NCBI RefSeq assembly: GCF_964063345.1
Contig: NZ_OZ061318.1
Coordinates: forward strand, 4,650,001-4,714,000
DNA from: Pseudomonas lini
GTDB taxonomy: Bacteria; Pseudomonadota; Gammaproteobacteria; Pseudomonadales; Pseudomonadaceae
Direction: 5' to 3'
DNA: 64,000 bases
Shown here piece by piece: positions 18,940 to 28,118 of this stretch. The notes below the pieces were generated by a model. It did no database searches and was not told where the DNA came from. It saw nothing but the letters and a program-made list of their open reading frames with translations. The number at the start of each line of letters is the position of its first letter. Within the stretch, counting starts at the first letter, position 1. Both the position numbers and the translations under genes were made by a program.

Positions 18940-19029
18940 TGTGGGAGCGGGCTTGCCCGCGATGGCGGCCTCACATTCGACATAGATGTTGAATGTTATG
19001 GCCTCATCGCGGGCAAGCCCGCTCCCACA
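18940..19029. repeat. REPIN
   Basis: Inverted arms TGTGGGAGCGGGCTTGCCCG and the reverse, around an inner ACATTCGACATAGATGTTGA hairpin. It sits between convergent clsB and bglX. Confidence 0.9.
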
Positions 19030-19051
19030 GGTACATGCAGTGGTTGAGGGA

Positions 19052-21343
19052 TTACAGCAACTCAAAGCTCTGCTGCGTCACGTCCTGGGAGTCCAGGCCG
19101 ATCTGCACGTTGAACTTGCCCGGTTCCGCGGCGTACTTGAGTTGGGCGTTGTAGAACTTCAGGTCATCCTCGGTGATGGTGAAGTGCACGACTTTCTGTT
19201 CGCCGGCCTTGACCAATACTTTCTGGAAGTTCTTCAGTTCCTTGACCGGGCGGATCATCGAACCGGTCACGTCCTGGATGTACAGCTGCACCACGGTTTC
19301 GCCGTCACGCTTGCCGGTGTTCTTCACCACGACGCTGGCGTCGAGCTTGCCGGTCTTGTTCAGTGTGGTCGACGACAGCGCCATATCAGTCAGGCTGAAC
19401 TGGGTGTAGCTCAGGCCGAAGCCGAACGGGAACAGCGGCCCGGTGGTGTCTTCGAAATACTGCGAGGTGTAGTTGCCCGGTTTGCCCGGAGTGAACGGCC
19501 GGCCAATGCTCAGGTGGTTGTAGTAGGTCGGAATCTGACCCACCGAGCGCGGGACGGTGATCGGCAGTTTGCCCGACGGGTTGTAGTCGCCGAACAGCAC
19601 GTCAGCGATAGCGTTGCCGCCTTCGGTGCCGCTGAACCAGGTTTCCAGAATCGCGTCAGCCTGCTCGTTCTCTTCGAGAATCGACAGCGGACGGCCATTC
19701 ATCAACACCAGCACCAGCGGTTTGCCGGTGGCTTTCAACGCCTTGATCAGCTCGCGCTGGGCAGCCGGGATGTTCAGGTCGGTGCGGCTCGACGATTCGT
19801 GGGACATGCCACGGGATTCGCCCACCGCTGCCACCACCACGTCCGCTTGCTTGGCAGCCTTGACCGCTTCATCGATCAACACATTGGCCGAGCGCGGATC
19901 ATCCACCACTTCCGGCGCGTCGAAGTTGAGGAAGTTCAGGTAATCGAGGATTTTCTTGTCGCTGGTGATGTTCGCGCCACGGGCATAGATCAGCGTCGAC
20001 TGCGCGCCAAGCGCACTGGTCATGCCGTCGAACAAGGTCACCGATTGCTCGGGACGGCCAGCAGCGGCCCAACTGCCCATCATGTCGATCGGCGCCTTGG
20101 CCAGTGGACCGACCAAAGCGATTTTCGCGGTTTTCTTCAGCGGCAGGGTGTCGCCCTGGTTCTTCAGCAACACCAGGCTGCGGCGTGCTACATCACGGGC
20201 CTCGGCGCGGTGCAGGCGGCTTTCGGCGTAGGTGTCGGCCGGGTCATCCTCGGCCTTGCCGATGCGCAGGTACGGGTCCTTGAACAGGCCCATGTCGTAC
20301 TTGGCGGCGAGCACTTCGCGCACGGCGTTGTCGATGTCTTTCTGTTCGATCTCACCGGCCTTCAACAGCCCTGGCAATTCCTTGCCATAGAGGGTGTCGT
20401 TCATGCTCATGTCGATGCCGGCCTTGATTGCCAGCTTCGCGGCTTCGCGACCGTCAGCGGCGACACCGTGCTTGATCAGCTCGAAAATCGCCCCGTGATC
20501 ACTGACCGCCAGGCCTTTGAAGCCCCATTCCTTGCGCAGCAGGTCGTTCATCAGCCAGGTGTTGGCGGTGGCCGGCACGCCGTTGATCGAGTTCAACGCA
20601 ACCATCACCCCGCCGGCACCGGCGTCAATGGCGGCGCGGTACGGTGGCAGGTAATCCTGGTACATCTTGACCGGGCTCATGTCGACGACGTTGTAGTCGC
20701 GACCGCCCTCGACCGCGCCGTACAAGGCAAAATGCTTGACGCTGGCCATGATGCTGTCGGCCGCGTTCGCGCCGGTGCCCTGGAAGGCCTTGACCATTAC
20801 ACCGGCGATCCGCGAAACCAGGTAGGTGTCTTCGCCGAAGCCTTCGGACGTGCGGCCCCAGCGTGGATCGCGGGAGATATCGACCATTGGCGCGAAGGTG
20901 ATGTCGAGGCTGTCAGCCGCCGCTTCCTGGGCGGCAATGCGCCCGGAGCGACCGATGGCGTCCATGTCCCAGCTCGAGGCCAGGGCCAGCGGAATCGGGA
21001 AAATGGTGCGGTGGCCGTGGATCACGTCATAGGCGAAGAACATCGGGATCTTCAACCGGCTGCGCATGGCCGCGTCCTGCATCGGACGGTTTTCGGCGCG
21101 AGTGATCGAGTTGAAGGTGCCGCCGATATTGCCGGCAGCGATCTCCTTGCGGATCATCTCCCGCGGCATTTCCGGGCCGATGCTGATCAGGCGTAACTGG
21201 CCGATCTTTTCATCGAGGGTCATTTGCTTCATCAGGTGGCTGATGAAGGCGTCCTTGTTCTCTATAGGTGCGGGCGTCGTGGCGGCCAATACGGTATGAC
21301 TGGCCAGGCTGACGAACAGGCCCAGCAAACACAGCTTCTTCAT
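19052..21343 (-). CDS. bglX: Periplasmic beta-glucosidase, glycoside hydrolase family 3
   Basis: This 763-aa protein has a Sec signal (MKKLCLLGLFVSLASHTVLA) and the GH3 N-terminal barrel with SVKHFALYGAVEGGRDYN and the nucleophile Asp in GLAVSDHGA. A GH3 C-terminal domain (KKTAKIALVGPLA) and a fibronectin-III-like domain (QLYIQDVTGSMIRPVKELK) follow. It hydrolyses beta-linked oligosaccharides in the periplasm. The ATG at 21343 is preferred for the clean signal peptide; an in-frame ATG at 21358 adds five residues. No transporter partner is adjacent. Confidence 0.92.
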   Translation of the reverse strand: MKKLCLLGLFVSLASHTVLAATTPAPIENKDAFISHLMKQMTLDEKIGQLRLISIGPEMPREMIRKEIAAGNIGGTFNSITRAENRPMQDAAMRSRLKIPMFFAYDVIHGHRTIFPIPLALASSWDMDAIGRSGRIAAQEAAADSLDITFAPMVDISRDPRWGRTSEGFGEDTYLVSRIAGVMVKAFQGTGANAADSIMASVKHFALYGAVEGGRDYNVVDMSPVKMYQDYLPPYRAAIDAGAGGVMVALNSINGVPATANTWLMNDLLRKEWGFKGLAVSDHGAIFELIKHGVAADGREAAKLAIKAGIDMSMNDTLYGKELPGLLKAGEIEQKDIDNAVREVLAAKYDMGLFKDPYLRIGKAEDDPADTYAESRLHRAEARDVARRSLVLLKNQGDTLPLKKTAKIALVGPLAKAPIDMMGSWAAAGRPEQSVTLFDGMTSALGAQSTLIYARGANITSDKKILDYLNFLNFDAPEVVDDPRSANVLIDEAVKAAKQADVVVAAVGESRGMSHESSSRTDLNIPAAQRELIKALKATGKPLVLVLMNGRPLSILEENEQADAILETWFSGTEGGNAIADVLFGDYNPSGKLPITVPRSVGQIPTYYNHLSIGRPFTPGKPGNYTSQYFEDTTGPLFPFGFGLSYTQFSLTDMALSSTTLNKTGKLDASVVVKNTGKRDGETVVQLYIQDVTGSMIRPVKELKNFQKVLVKAGEQKVVHFTITEDDLKFYNAQLKYAAEPGKFNVQIGLDSQDVTQQSFELL

Positions 21344-21581
21344 GAATGGTTTTCTCATAAGCCAAAACGGCAGTGAATACACGCCGGTCAGCCAAAATTT
21401 TGGGAGCGACTATTGTTGTTCAGGTAAATGCAGAGACACTTGCGCAGTGTGTCTGCGCAGGGCCATCTTTTAGCCCATTGGCTCGATGCAATCCAGTAGC
21501 GGCGCAGATTATGCCCCAAGAGCCGGGTTCAGGGTTCGCAGGTTGTTTCATCAACGGAATAAGCAAGGGAGCATCAACCCG

Positions 21582-22193
21582 ATGAATGTACGACATCACT
21601 ATCGGTCGAGCCTGCAGGTTGCAGCCTTGATGTGGCTGACAGCACTGCTGGCCGGCTGCGGCATCAACAATATCCCGACCCTGGACGAACAAGCCAAGGG
21701 CGCCTGGGGCCAGGTGCAGAACCAGTACCAGCGTCGCGCCGACCTGATTCCCAATCTAGTGGAAACCGTCAAGGGTTATGCCCGGCATGAGCAAGAAACC
21801 CTGACTGCGGTGATCGAAGCCCGCGCCAAGGCGACGTCGATTCAGGTGGATGCCAGCACGCTGGACAATCCGGAAAAACTCAAACAATACGAGCAGGCGC
21901 AGAATCAGCTGACCGGCGCGTTGAGTCGGTTGATGGTGGTGTCCGAGCGCTACCCGGACCTCAAGGCCAACCAGAACTTCCTGGCGCTGCAATCGCAACT
22001 TGAAGGCACCGAGAACCGCATCGCCGTGGCGCGTCGCGACTTCATCCTGGCGGTGCAGAAATACAATACCGAGCTTCGCACCTTTCCCGGTCGCCTGTGG
22101 CACACCGTGATGTACAGCGATCTGCCAATCCGCGAAACCTTCGAGGCCACCAGCCCCGGCGCCGAAAAAGCGCCTGAAGTGAAGTTCCAGTAA
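21582..22193 (+). CDS. LemA-family lipoprotein
   Basis: This 203-aa protein has a lipoprotein signal (ALMWLTALLAGCG) followed by the LemA helical domain: WGQVQNQYQRRADLIPNLVETVKGYA (near 45-70) and SELKANQNF-like YPDLKANQNFLALQSQLEGTENRIAVARRDF. LemA proteins are helical membrane-attached proteins of unclear role. Together with the next two TPM-domain genes it forms the common lemA-ygcG module. The start at 21582 has AGGGAG upstream; the longer frame lacks a signal. Confidence 0.88.
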   Translation: MNVRHHYRSSLQVAALMWLTALLAGCGINNIPTLDEQAKGAWGQVQNQYQRRADLIPNLVETVKGYARHEQETLTAVIEARAKATSIQVDASTLDNPEKLKQYEQAQNQLTGALSRLMVVSERYPDLKANQNFLALQSQLEGTENRIAVARRDFILAVQKYNTELRTFPGRLWHTVMYSDLPIRETFEATSPGAEKAPEVKFQ

Positions 22194-22236
22194 GCGCCGG
22201 AACGGGCTTGAAGCGTCACCAAGGATGAGGTTGCCA

Positions 22237-22986
22237 ATGCGCGTGTTGAAAGTGGGCCTGGTGCTGATGTTCTGGGTGTTTGCCCTGACGGCCCAGGCCG
22301 AGTTGAAGTTCCCGGAATTGACCGGGCGGGTGGTGGACAACGCCCAGATGATCGAGCCTGCGGTGCGCGAGCAGCTTGTTCAGCAGCTTAACGCCCATGA
22401 AAAAACCACCGGCGAGCAATTGGTGGTGGTGACGTTGCCGGACTTGCAGGGCACCGACATCGCGGATTTCGGTTATCAGCTGGGACGCTACTGGGGCATC
22501 GGCCAGAAGGACAAGAACAACGGTGCGTTGCTGATCGTCGCGCGTGCCGAGCGCAAGCTGCGGATCGAAGTCGGTTATGGCCTGGAAGGTCGCCTGACCG
22601 ATGCGCAAAGTTCGGTGATCATCAATCAGGTGATCACGCCCGCATTCAAGGCCGGCAACTTCAGTAAAGGCATCAGCGATGGCGTCGCGGCGATGCTGGT
22701 GGTGCTGGGCGGCAATCCGCTGGATGAACCGTCGACGGTGTATGAACCGCGTGGTGATCAGGAGAGCGATTTCGTTGGGCGGCACCCGGGGTTGTTCGTG
22801 TTTCTGGTGTTGCTGTTTATCCTGACGATCTTCATCGGCCAGATGTTCGGTATTCTGCCAAGCGGAGGAGGCCGTGGCGGCTCGGGAGGCGGTTTCGGCG
22901 GCGGAGGTTTTGGCGGCGGTGGCGGCGGGGGCTTCAGCGGCGGCGGGGGCAGTTTCGGGGGCGGCGGTTCATCGGGCGGCTGGTGA
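22237..22986 (+). CDS. TPM-domain membrane protein (YgcG type)
   Basis: This 249-aa protein has a signal peptide, then a TPM domain (LTGRVVDNAQMIEPAVREQL, QLVVVTLPDLQGTDIADFGYQLGRYWGIG, LLIVARAERKLRIEVGYGLEG). A membrane helix (FVFLVLLFILTIFIGQMF) and a Gly/Ser-rich tail (GGGGFGGG repeats) ending GGW follow. The start at 22237 is favoured by GAGG six bases upstream. TPM domains are linked to photosystem repair phosphatases in plants; the bacterial role is not settled. It is the second gene of the LemA module. Confidence 0.88.
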   Translation: MRVLKVGLVLMFWVFALTAQAELKFPELTGRVVDNAQMIEPAVREQLVQQLNAHEKTTGEQLVVVTLPDLQGTDIADFGYQLGRYWGIGQKDKNNGALLIVARAERKLRIEVGYGLEGRLTDAQSSVIINQVITPAFKAGNFSKGISDGVAAMLVVLGGNPLDEPSTVYEPRGDQESDFVGRHPGLFVFLVLLFILTIFIGQMFGILPSGGGRGGSGGGFGGGGFGGGGGGGFSGGGGSFGGGGSSGGW

Positions 22987-23032
22987 TAACACTGCAGGTA
23001 AAAACAACAATAGCGAGCAGGCATTCATAAAC

Positions 23033-23650
23033 ATGGCATTACTGACTGAACACGAACAACGCAAAGTCGCCGAGGCAATTGCCCGGGTCGAGCGCGACAC
23101 CGACGCCGAACTGGTGACGGTGCTGGCGGCCCGCGCCGACGATTACGCGTATATCCCGCTGCTCTGGGCCAGTCTGCTGGCGCTGGTGGTGCCGGGTATC
23201 GTGCATTACCTGACGGGCTGGCTGACCCTGCACAGCCTGTTGCTGGTGCAATGGCTCAGTTTCATCGTGTTGTGCCTGGCGTTCCGGATTCCGAAAGTCA
23301 CCACGCGCCTGATCCCGCGCTCGGTGCGTCATTGGCGCGCGTCGAACCTGGCGCGCCGGCAGTTCCTGGAGCAAAACCTGCACCACACGGTGGGCAGCAC
23401 CGGCATGCTGATTTTCGTCTCCGAGGCCGAGCGCTATGTGGAGATTCTGGTGGATGAAGGGATTTCCAAACGGCTGGACAACAAAAACTGGGACGCGATT
23501 GTGGCGGCGTTTACGCAGCAGGTGAAACAGGGGCAGACATTGCAGGGGTTTGTGACGTGCATCGAGGCGTGCGGCGAGTTGCTCAAGGTGCATGTGCCGG
23601 TGACCCATGTGCGCAATGAATTGCCGAATCGGTTGGTGGTGTTGAGCTAA
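23033..23650 (+). CDS. TPM-domain membrane protein, third gene of the LemA module
   Basis: This 205-aa protein starts MALLTEHEQRKVAEAIARVE, has two hydrophobic helices near residues 40-90 and ends with the TPM-type half FVSEAERYVEILVDEGISKRLDNKNW. It follows the YgcG-type gene by 46 bp. The start at 23033 is chosen because the upstream in-frame region is the frame shadow of the Gly-rich tail of the previous gene. Function unknown beyond the module. Confidence 0.85.
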   Translation: MALLTEHEQRKVAEAIARVERDTDAELVTVLAARADDYAYIPLLWASLLALVVPGIVHYLTGWLTLHSLLLVQWLSFIVLCLAFRIPKVTTRLIPRSVRHWRASNLARRQFLEQNLHHTVGSTGMLIFVSEAERYVEILVDEGISKRLDNKNWDAIVAAFTQQVKQGQTLQGFVTCIEACGELLKVHVPVTHVRNELPNRLVVLS

Positions 23651-23658
23651 ATCAAAAG

Positions 23659-23821
23659 ATCGCAGCCTTCGGCAGCTCCTACATGCTTTTGTGGCGAGGG
23701 AGCTTGCTCCCGCTGGGCTGCGAAGCAGCCCCAAAATCGGTAAACGCACCCTGTCAGATAAACCACGTTGTCTGCTTTGCGACTGCTGCGCAGCCGAGCG
23801 GGAGCAAGCTCCCTCGCCACA
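23659..23821. repeat. Composite REP cluster of two families
   Basis: GATCGCAGCCTTCGGCAGCT at the left is an arm of the family also seen at 9253. TTTGTGGCGAGGGAGCTTGC and its inverse GCAAGCTCCCTCGCCACA form an inverted pair about 130 bp across, like that at 16953-17090. Confidence 0.8.
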
Positions 23822-23918
23822 GAATATTTGCCGTTTGGCAAATAACAGTGTTCCTGAACTCCATCCCCCCTAAAATACCCACCATTCCCGATTCGCACCG
23901 CCCGAGGCCGTTTTTTCC

Positions 23919-25133
23919 ATGTCTGTCACCGCCACTCCCGCCAGCCTCGCGCCGGATCACCACGCCCAGTTCATCGACCTGCTGCAAACCAGCCTCGACC
24001 AGAACGCCTTCATCAAACTGGTGCTGGCCAAGTACGTCGGTATAGAGGCGGATTTGCAGCGGCTGATCATCAAGCAACTGACGGTCAAGGATCAGCCATG
24101 CCTGTCCTTCGTCTACCGCTACAAGACCCGCGACATCACCAAAAACCTGCCGCTTGCCGACGGTGTGGCGACCATCGCCGCACTGTTGCCGGCCTCGTTC
24201 AAAAACGCGCATTTACTGTCATTGACCGACGAAGCCCAGCTCGAATACAGCAAAAAGGGCAAATCTTCGCTGTTCAAGAGCAAACCTCAGCAATTGCGTG
24301 AAGTGCCGTCCGCCGAGCACAACCGCGAGAAGAACCGTTTCCTTGACCTGAGCCGGCCGTTTCTCAAAGACCTTGGCGTGACCAACGCGCAGCATGAGCT
24401 GATCCCGGCGATGTCACGCAAGTGGAAGCAGATCAACAAGTTCATCGAAGTCTTCAGCCATGCGCTGACCTCGTCGCCGCTGGCGCTGGACAAACCGGTG
24501 CGGGTGGCGGATTTCGGTTCGGGCAAGGGCTACCTGACGTTCGCGATCCACGACTACTTGCGCAACACCTTGAAGGCCGAAGGCGAAGTGACTGGCGTCG
24601 AGCTGCGCGAAGACATGGTCAACCTGTGCAACACCGCCGCTGCGAAGCTGGAGCATCCGGGGCTGGTGTTCAAATGCGGTGACGTGCGCAGCGTCGCGCC
24701 GAGCGAGCTGGACGTGATGATCGCCCTGCATGCCTGCGACATCGCCACCGACTATGCAATTCACACCGGCATTCGTTCCGGCGCTTCGATCATCATGTGC
24801 TCGCCGTGCTGCCACAAACAGATCCGCCTGCAGATCCAGAGCCCGGCGCTGCTCAAGCCGATGTTGCAATACGGCCTGCACTTGGGCCAGCAGGCGGAAA
24901 TGGTTACCGACAGTTTGCGTGCACTGTTCCTGGAAGCCTGTGGTTACGAGACCAAGGTCTTTGAGTTCATCTCACTGGACCACACCAACAAGAACAAGAT
25001 GATCCTGGCGGTCAAACGCGCCGAGCCGGTGGACCCGGCTCAGCTGTTGGTGAAGATTCAGGAACTGAAGGACTTCTACCACATCAGCGAACATTGCCTG
25101 GAAACCCTGCTACGGGCTGACGGCCTTCTCTAA
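23919..25133 (+). CDS. SAM-dependent methyltransferase, Trm13-like fold
   Basis: This 404-aa protein has a helical N-terminal half and a class I methyltransferase domain with motif I VADFGSGKGYLTFAI near residue 195, an acidic ELRED after it, and HACDIATDYAI. The CSPCCHKQIR segment resembles the active-site region of the Trm13/METTL25 group, which methylate tRNA or other substrates. The substrate of this one is unknown. It is a lone gene between two REP clusters. Confidence 0.8.
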   Translation: MSVTATPASLAPDHHAQFIDLLQTSLDQNAFIKLVLAKYVGIEADLQRLIIKQLTVKDQPCLSFVYRYKTRDITKNLPLADGVATIAALLPASFKNAHLLSLTDEAQLEYSKKGKSSLFKSKPQQLREVPSAEHNREKNRFLDLSRPFLKDLGVTNAQHELIPAMSRKWKQINKFIEVFSHALTSSPLALDKPVRVADFGSGKGYLTFAIHDYLRNTLKAEGEVTGVELREDMVNLCNTAAAKLEHPGLVFKCGDVRSVAPSELDVMIALHACDIATDYAIHTGIRSGASIIMCSPCCHKQIRLQIQSPALLKPMLQYGLHLGQQAEMVTDSLRALFLEACGYETKVFEFISLDHTNKNKMILAVKRAEPVDPAQLLVKIQELKDFYHISEHCLETLLRADGLL

Positions 25134-25136
25134 ACC

Positions 25137-25241
25137 TGTGGGAGCGGGCTTGCTCGCGAAAGCGGTTTGACATTCAACATCTTCGTTGAATATTAAGCCC
25201 CCTTCGCGAGCAAGTCGGATCGCCGCACCGCCGCTCCCACA
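25137..25241. repeat. REPIN with an insertion variant in one arm
   Basis: The left arm is TGTGGGAGCGGGCTTGCTCG. The right arm, read on the minus strand, is GTGGGAGCGGCGGTGCGGCG then ATCCGACTTGCTCGCGAAGG. It carries about 17 extra bases in the loop. The right arm overlaps the 3' end of the EamA gene and encodes its last residues. Confidence 0.85.
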
Positions 25242-26113
25242 TTTGGTTTGATTGCGGTCTTGCGCCCCAACATCACCGTCACGATCACCCCGGCCGCAAA
25301 CAGCCAGGTAATCGGCTCGACATGTTCACCGAAGAACAACGCCGAAAACGCGATGGTGAAGAAGATCTGCAGCAGCTGGATCTGACTGACCCGGGCAATG
25401 CCGCCCATGGCCAACCCGGCGTACCAGGCAAAGAACCCGATGAACTGCGAAAACAGCGAGACGTAACTAAACGCCCACCAGGTTTTGGCTGAAATCTCGC
25501 CCTGATGTTGCAGCGCCAGATACACCACCGGCCCGATCAGCAGCGGCGTCGACAACACCAGCGCCCAGCAGATCACCTGCCAGCCGCCCATCTCCTTGGC
25601 CAACCGGCCACCTTCGGCATAACCCAACCCACCCACGGCAATCGCGCCGAGCATCAGCAAATCACCGGCCTGAATACTGCCCGCGCCGCTGATCAGCGCA
25701 TAACCGAGCACCAACGCACTGCCCAACGCGGCGCAGGCCCAGAAGGCTTTTGACGGACGCTCATGGGACAGCCATGCGGCATACAGCGCCACACACAGCG
25801 GTTGCAAGCCGTTGACCAGTGCGCCATGGGAGGCGGGTAGCGTCTGCATGGCCCAGGCCGACAGCACCGGGAAGCCGAGGATGACCCCGGCGATCACCAG
25901 CGTCAGGCCCTTGACCTGTTTCCACGTAGGCCATTTTTCACGGTGCCACAGCAATAAAAGCGCTGCCGGAATCGCCGCGAACAGCGCCCGGCCAAGGCCG
26001 TTGAGCAGCGGATGAAGTTCCTGCACGACGATCCGTGTGAAGGGCAGGGTCAGGCTGAAGATAACGACGCCGAGCAGGCCGAGGGCCATGCCAGTGTTTT
26101 CGCGCGAGGACAT
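25193..26113 (-). CDS. DMT-superfamily (EamA) transporter with a REP-encoded C-terminus
   Basis: This 306-aa protein has ten hydrophobic helices in two EamA repeats (MALGLLGVVIFSLTLPFTRI; later LLMLGAIAVGGLGYAEGGRLAKEMGG). The membrane part ends VTVMLGRKTAIKP. The last 16 residues, NVGAAVRRSDLLAKGA, are encoded by the REP variant at 25193-25241, with the stop just after it. It resembles inner-membrane metabolite exporters; substrate unknown. It is convergent with the methyltransferase. Confidence 0.85.
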   Translation of the reverse strand: MSSRENTGMALGLLGVVIFSLTLPFTRIVVQELHPLLNGLGRALFAAIPAALLLLWHREKWPTWKQVKGLTLVIAGVILGFPVLSAWAMQTLPASHGALVNGLQPLCVALYAAWLSHERPSKAFWACAALGSALVLGYALISGAGSIQAGDLLMLGAIAVGGLGYAEGGRLAKEMGGWQVICWALVLSTPLLIGPVVYLALQHQGEISAKTWWAFSYVSLFSQFIGFFAWYAGLAMGGIARVSQIQLLQIFFTIAFSALFFGEHVEPITWLFAAGVIVTVMLGRKTAIKPNVGAAVRRSDLLAKGA

Positions 26114-26223
26114 GATGGGTGACCAGAATTCAGGATGGCGGGAAGTTTCTTTATCTAGCCATAAACCGCAGGCGTTGCTCTGTTACAGATAGGCGCAGAG
26201 TTATCCGTACAGTTTGAGGACGC

Positions 26224-26309
26224 CATCGCGGGCAAGCCACGCTCCCACAGGTTTTGCACTGACCGCAAGATCGATACAGGACCTGTGGGAGCGTGGCTTG
26301 CCCGCGATG
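26224..26309. repeat. REPIN upstream of the PfpI gene
   Basis: CATCGCGGGCAAGCCACGCT and its inverse end at CCCGCGATG; each arm carries CCACGC instead of the common CCCGC, as a compensated pair. It lies in the 305-bp divergent gap between the EamA and PfpI genes. The rest of that gap holds a good GAGGAG ribosome site for the PfpI gene and no other clear element. Confidence 0.85.
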
Positions 26310-26418
26310 AACGATAACGCGGTCCATCAGGTAGTAACTGGTTATTACCCACCCCGCCGGATAAGGACTACCTTGAATACTCCTGCATGCCCACGCATTT
26401 TCCAGAGGAGTCCTCCCC

Positions 26419-27000
26419 ATGGCGGCTAAAAAAATTCTGATGCTGGTCGGCGATTACGTCGAAGACTACGAAGTGATGGTGCCGTTCCAGGCGCTGCTGA
26501 TGGTCGGCCATACGGTACACGCCGTTTGCCCGGACAAAACCGCCGGCCAGACCGTGCGCACAGCGATCCATGACTTCGAAGGCGACCAGACCTACAGCGA
26601 AAAACCCGGTCACCTGTTTGCCCTGAACTTCGATTTCGCCAAGGTAGACGCCGCGGACTACGACGCGCTGCTGGTGCCGGGCGGTCGTGCGCCGGAGTAC
26701 CTGCGCCTGAACGAAAAAGTCCTGGACCTGGTGCGAGCGTTCGACAAGGCCGGCAAACCGATCGCCGCCGTGTGTCACGGTGCGCAACTGTTGGCGGCGG
26801 CAGGCATTCTTGAAGGTCGCGAGTGCAGCGCCTATCCAGCATGTGCTCCGGAAGTGCGCCTGGCTGGCGGTACGTTCATCGATATCCCGGTGACGGAAGG
26901 TCACGTTCAAGGCAATCTGGCCACTGCACCGGCCTGGCCGGCACACCCGAGCTGGCTGGCCGGTTTCCTCGGGTTGCTTGGCACCAAAATCACGCTGTAA
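26419..27000 (+). CDS. DJ-1/PfpI-family protein
   Basis: This 193-aa protein has the class I glutamine amidotransferase-like fold: [18 protein letters not shown] with the conserved Glu, [15 protein letters not shown], and the nucleophile elbow [13 protein letters not shown] with the reactive Cys. Family members are cysteine proteases, glyoxalases or chaperone-like stress proteins. Which activity applies here cannot be told. It is followed 14 bp later by a small RHH protein. Confidence 0.88.
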   Translation: MAAKKILMLVGDYVEDYEVMVPFQALLMVGHTVHAVCPDKTAGQTVRTAIHDFEGDQTYSEKPGHLFALNFDFAKVDAADYDALLVPGGRAPEYLRLNEKVLDLVRAFDKAGKPIAAVCHGAQLLAAAGILEGRECSAYPACAPEVRLAGGTFIDIPVTEGHVQGNLATAPAWPAHPSWLAGFLGLLGTKITL

Positions 27001-27014
27001 CGAGGGACGTTTCC

Positions 27015-27320
27015 ATGTGCGAGCTCTACGTCAAGGCCGATCCGATTCTCTACGAGTCGCGTTCCCGCTCGCTGCGCATCTGCGGGGTGGTGACCACCCT
27101 GCGGCTGGAGAATCAGTTCTGGGACATCCTCAGCGAAATCGCCGAGGTCGACGGCATGACCACCAATCAGTTGATCGCCAAGCTGTATGAAGAGGTGATG
27201 GACTACCGCGGCGAAGTGGTGAATTTCGCCTCGTTCTTGCGGGTCAGCTGCATGCGCTACCTGAGTCAGCGTCGGGTGCAGGCGCCGGAGTTGTCGGTGG
27301 TGCGGGCGATGGTGAAGTAG
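27015..27320 (+). CDS. Ribbon-helix-helix domain protein
   Basis: This 101-aa protein fits the RHH_4 family: RSLRICGVVTTLRLENQFWDILSEIAE with a beta strand then two helices (MTTNQLIAKLYEEVM). It may bind DNA as a dimer. The ATG at 27015 follows CGAGGGACG and is preferred to an overlapping longer frame inside pfpI. It is 14 bp after the PfpI gene, so it is likely co-transcribed. Confidence 0.75.
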   Translation: MCELYVKADPILYESRSRSLRICGVVTTLRLENQFWDILSEIAEVDGMTTNQLIAKLYEEVMDYRGEVVNFASFLRVSCMRYLSQRRVQAPELSVVRAMVK

Positions 27321-27340
27321 AACGGTTTTGTTTAGACCTT

Positions 27341-27479
27341 ACCGGCCTCTTCGCGGGCAAGCCTCGCTCCTACAGGATTTCGGTTGACCGCAGTTTTGCG
27401 ACCGGCCCAATCCATTGACCGCGAATTCGCGATCGTCCCAAAACCTGTAGGAGCGAGGCTCGCCCGCGAAGGGGCCGGT
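27341..27479. repeat. REPIN with GCCTCGCTCC arms
   Basis: ACCGGCCTCTTCGCGGGCAA at the left is mirrored by CGCCCGCGAAGGGGCCGGT at the right. The two arms have the Y-REP type CCTCGCTCC. It lies between the RHH gene and the YegP gene. Confidence 0.85.
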
Positions 27480-27551
27480 ACAGGCGACAGAAATCCTGAC
27501 TTGGTCTTTACTCTGAAGCGCGGATCCTCTCAATCGCCAAGGAGAAAAAGC

Positions 27552-27896
27552 ATGTCTGGATGGTACGAAGTGAGCAAAACCAGCAACGGTCAATTCAGGT
27601 TTGTATTGAAAGCGGCCAATGCCGAAACCATTCTGACCAGTGAGCTGTATACCTCTCGCGGTGCGGCCGATAGCGGTATCGCCTCGGTTCAGGCCAACAG
27701 CCCGCTGGACGAACGCTACGAGAAAAAAACCACCAAGGACGGTCATCCTTACTTCAACCTCAAGGCTGCCAACCATCAGGTCATCGGCAGCAGCGAATCC
27801 TACTCATCGGATGCCGCGAGGGATAAAGGCATCGCCAGCGTTAAAGCCAACGGCCCGACCACGGTGATCAAGGACAAAACCTTGCCGGTACTCTAA
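27552..27896 (+). CDS. YegP-family protein (two DUF1508 repeats)
   Basis: This 114-aa protein has two tandem copies of the DUF1508 repeat: FRFVLKAANAETILTSELY (residues 15-33) and PYFNLKAANHQVIGSSESY (about 66-84), each followed by GI.SV.AN. The length and pattern match YegP. Its function is unknown. A GGAG ribosome site lies just before the ATG at 27552; the longer frame upstream runs into the REP. Confidence 0.88.
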   Translation: MSGWYEVSKTSNGQFRFVLKAANAETILTSELYTSRGAADSGIASVQANSPLDERYEKKTTKDGHPYFNLKAANHQVIGSSESYSSDAARDKGIASVKANGPTTVIKDKTLPVL

Positions 27897-27929
27897 ACAC
27901 ACCGCTTGATAAGTCCAATACAAAGCCAG

Positions 27930-28105
27930 TGTGGGAGTGGCGGTGCGACGATTCGACTTGCTCGCGAAAGCGGTCTGACATTCAGCATCTTCGTTGAATG
28001 TTAAGTCCCCTTCGCGAGCAAGCCCACTCCCACATAGGTTCGGCGGCGTTTACAAATCCCTGTGGGAGCGGCGGTGCGACGATTCGACTTGCCCGCGAAG
28101 GGGCC
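27930..28105. repeat. REPIN plus single REP, both with the 17-bp loop insertion
   Basis: TGTGGGAGTGGCGGTGCGAC then GATTCGACTTGCTCGCGAA begins the first element, closed by an ordinary arm ending at 28034. A second insertion-type arm runs from 28061 (TGTGGGAGCGGCGGTGCGAC). The insert GGTGCGACGATTCGAC is also seen in altered form at 25205-25235. Confidence 0.85.
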
Positions 28106-28118
28106 GGCCTCGGCGCTA

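Noticed and set aside
18986..21196. A 736-codon plus-strand frame opposite bglX
   Set aside because: Shadow; the GH3 enzyme on the other strand explains the sequence.
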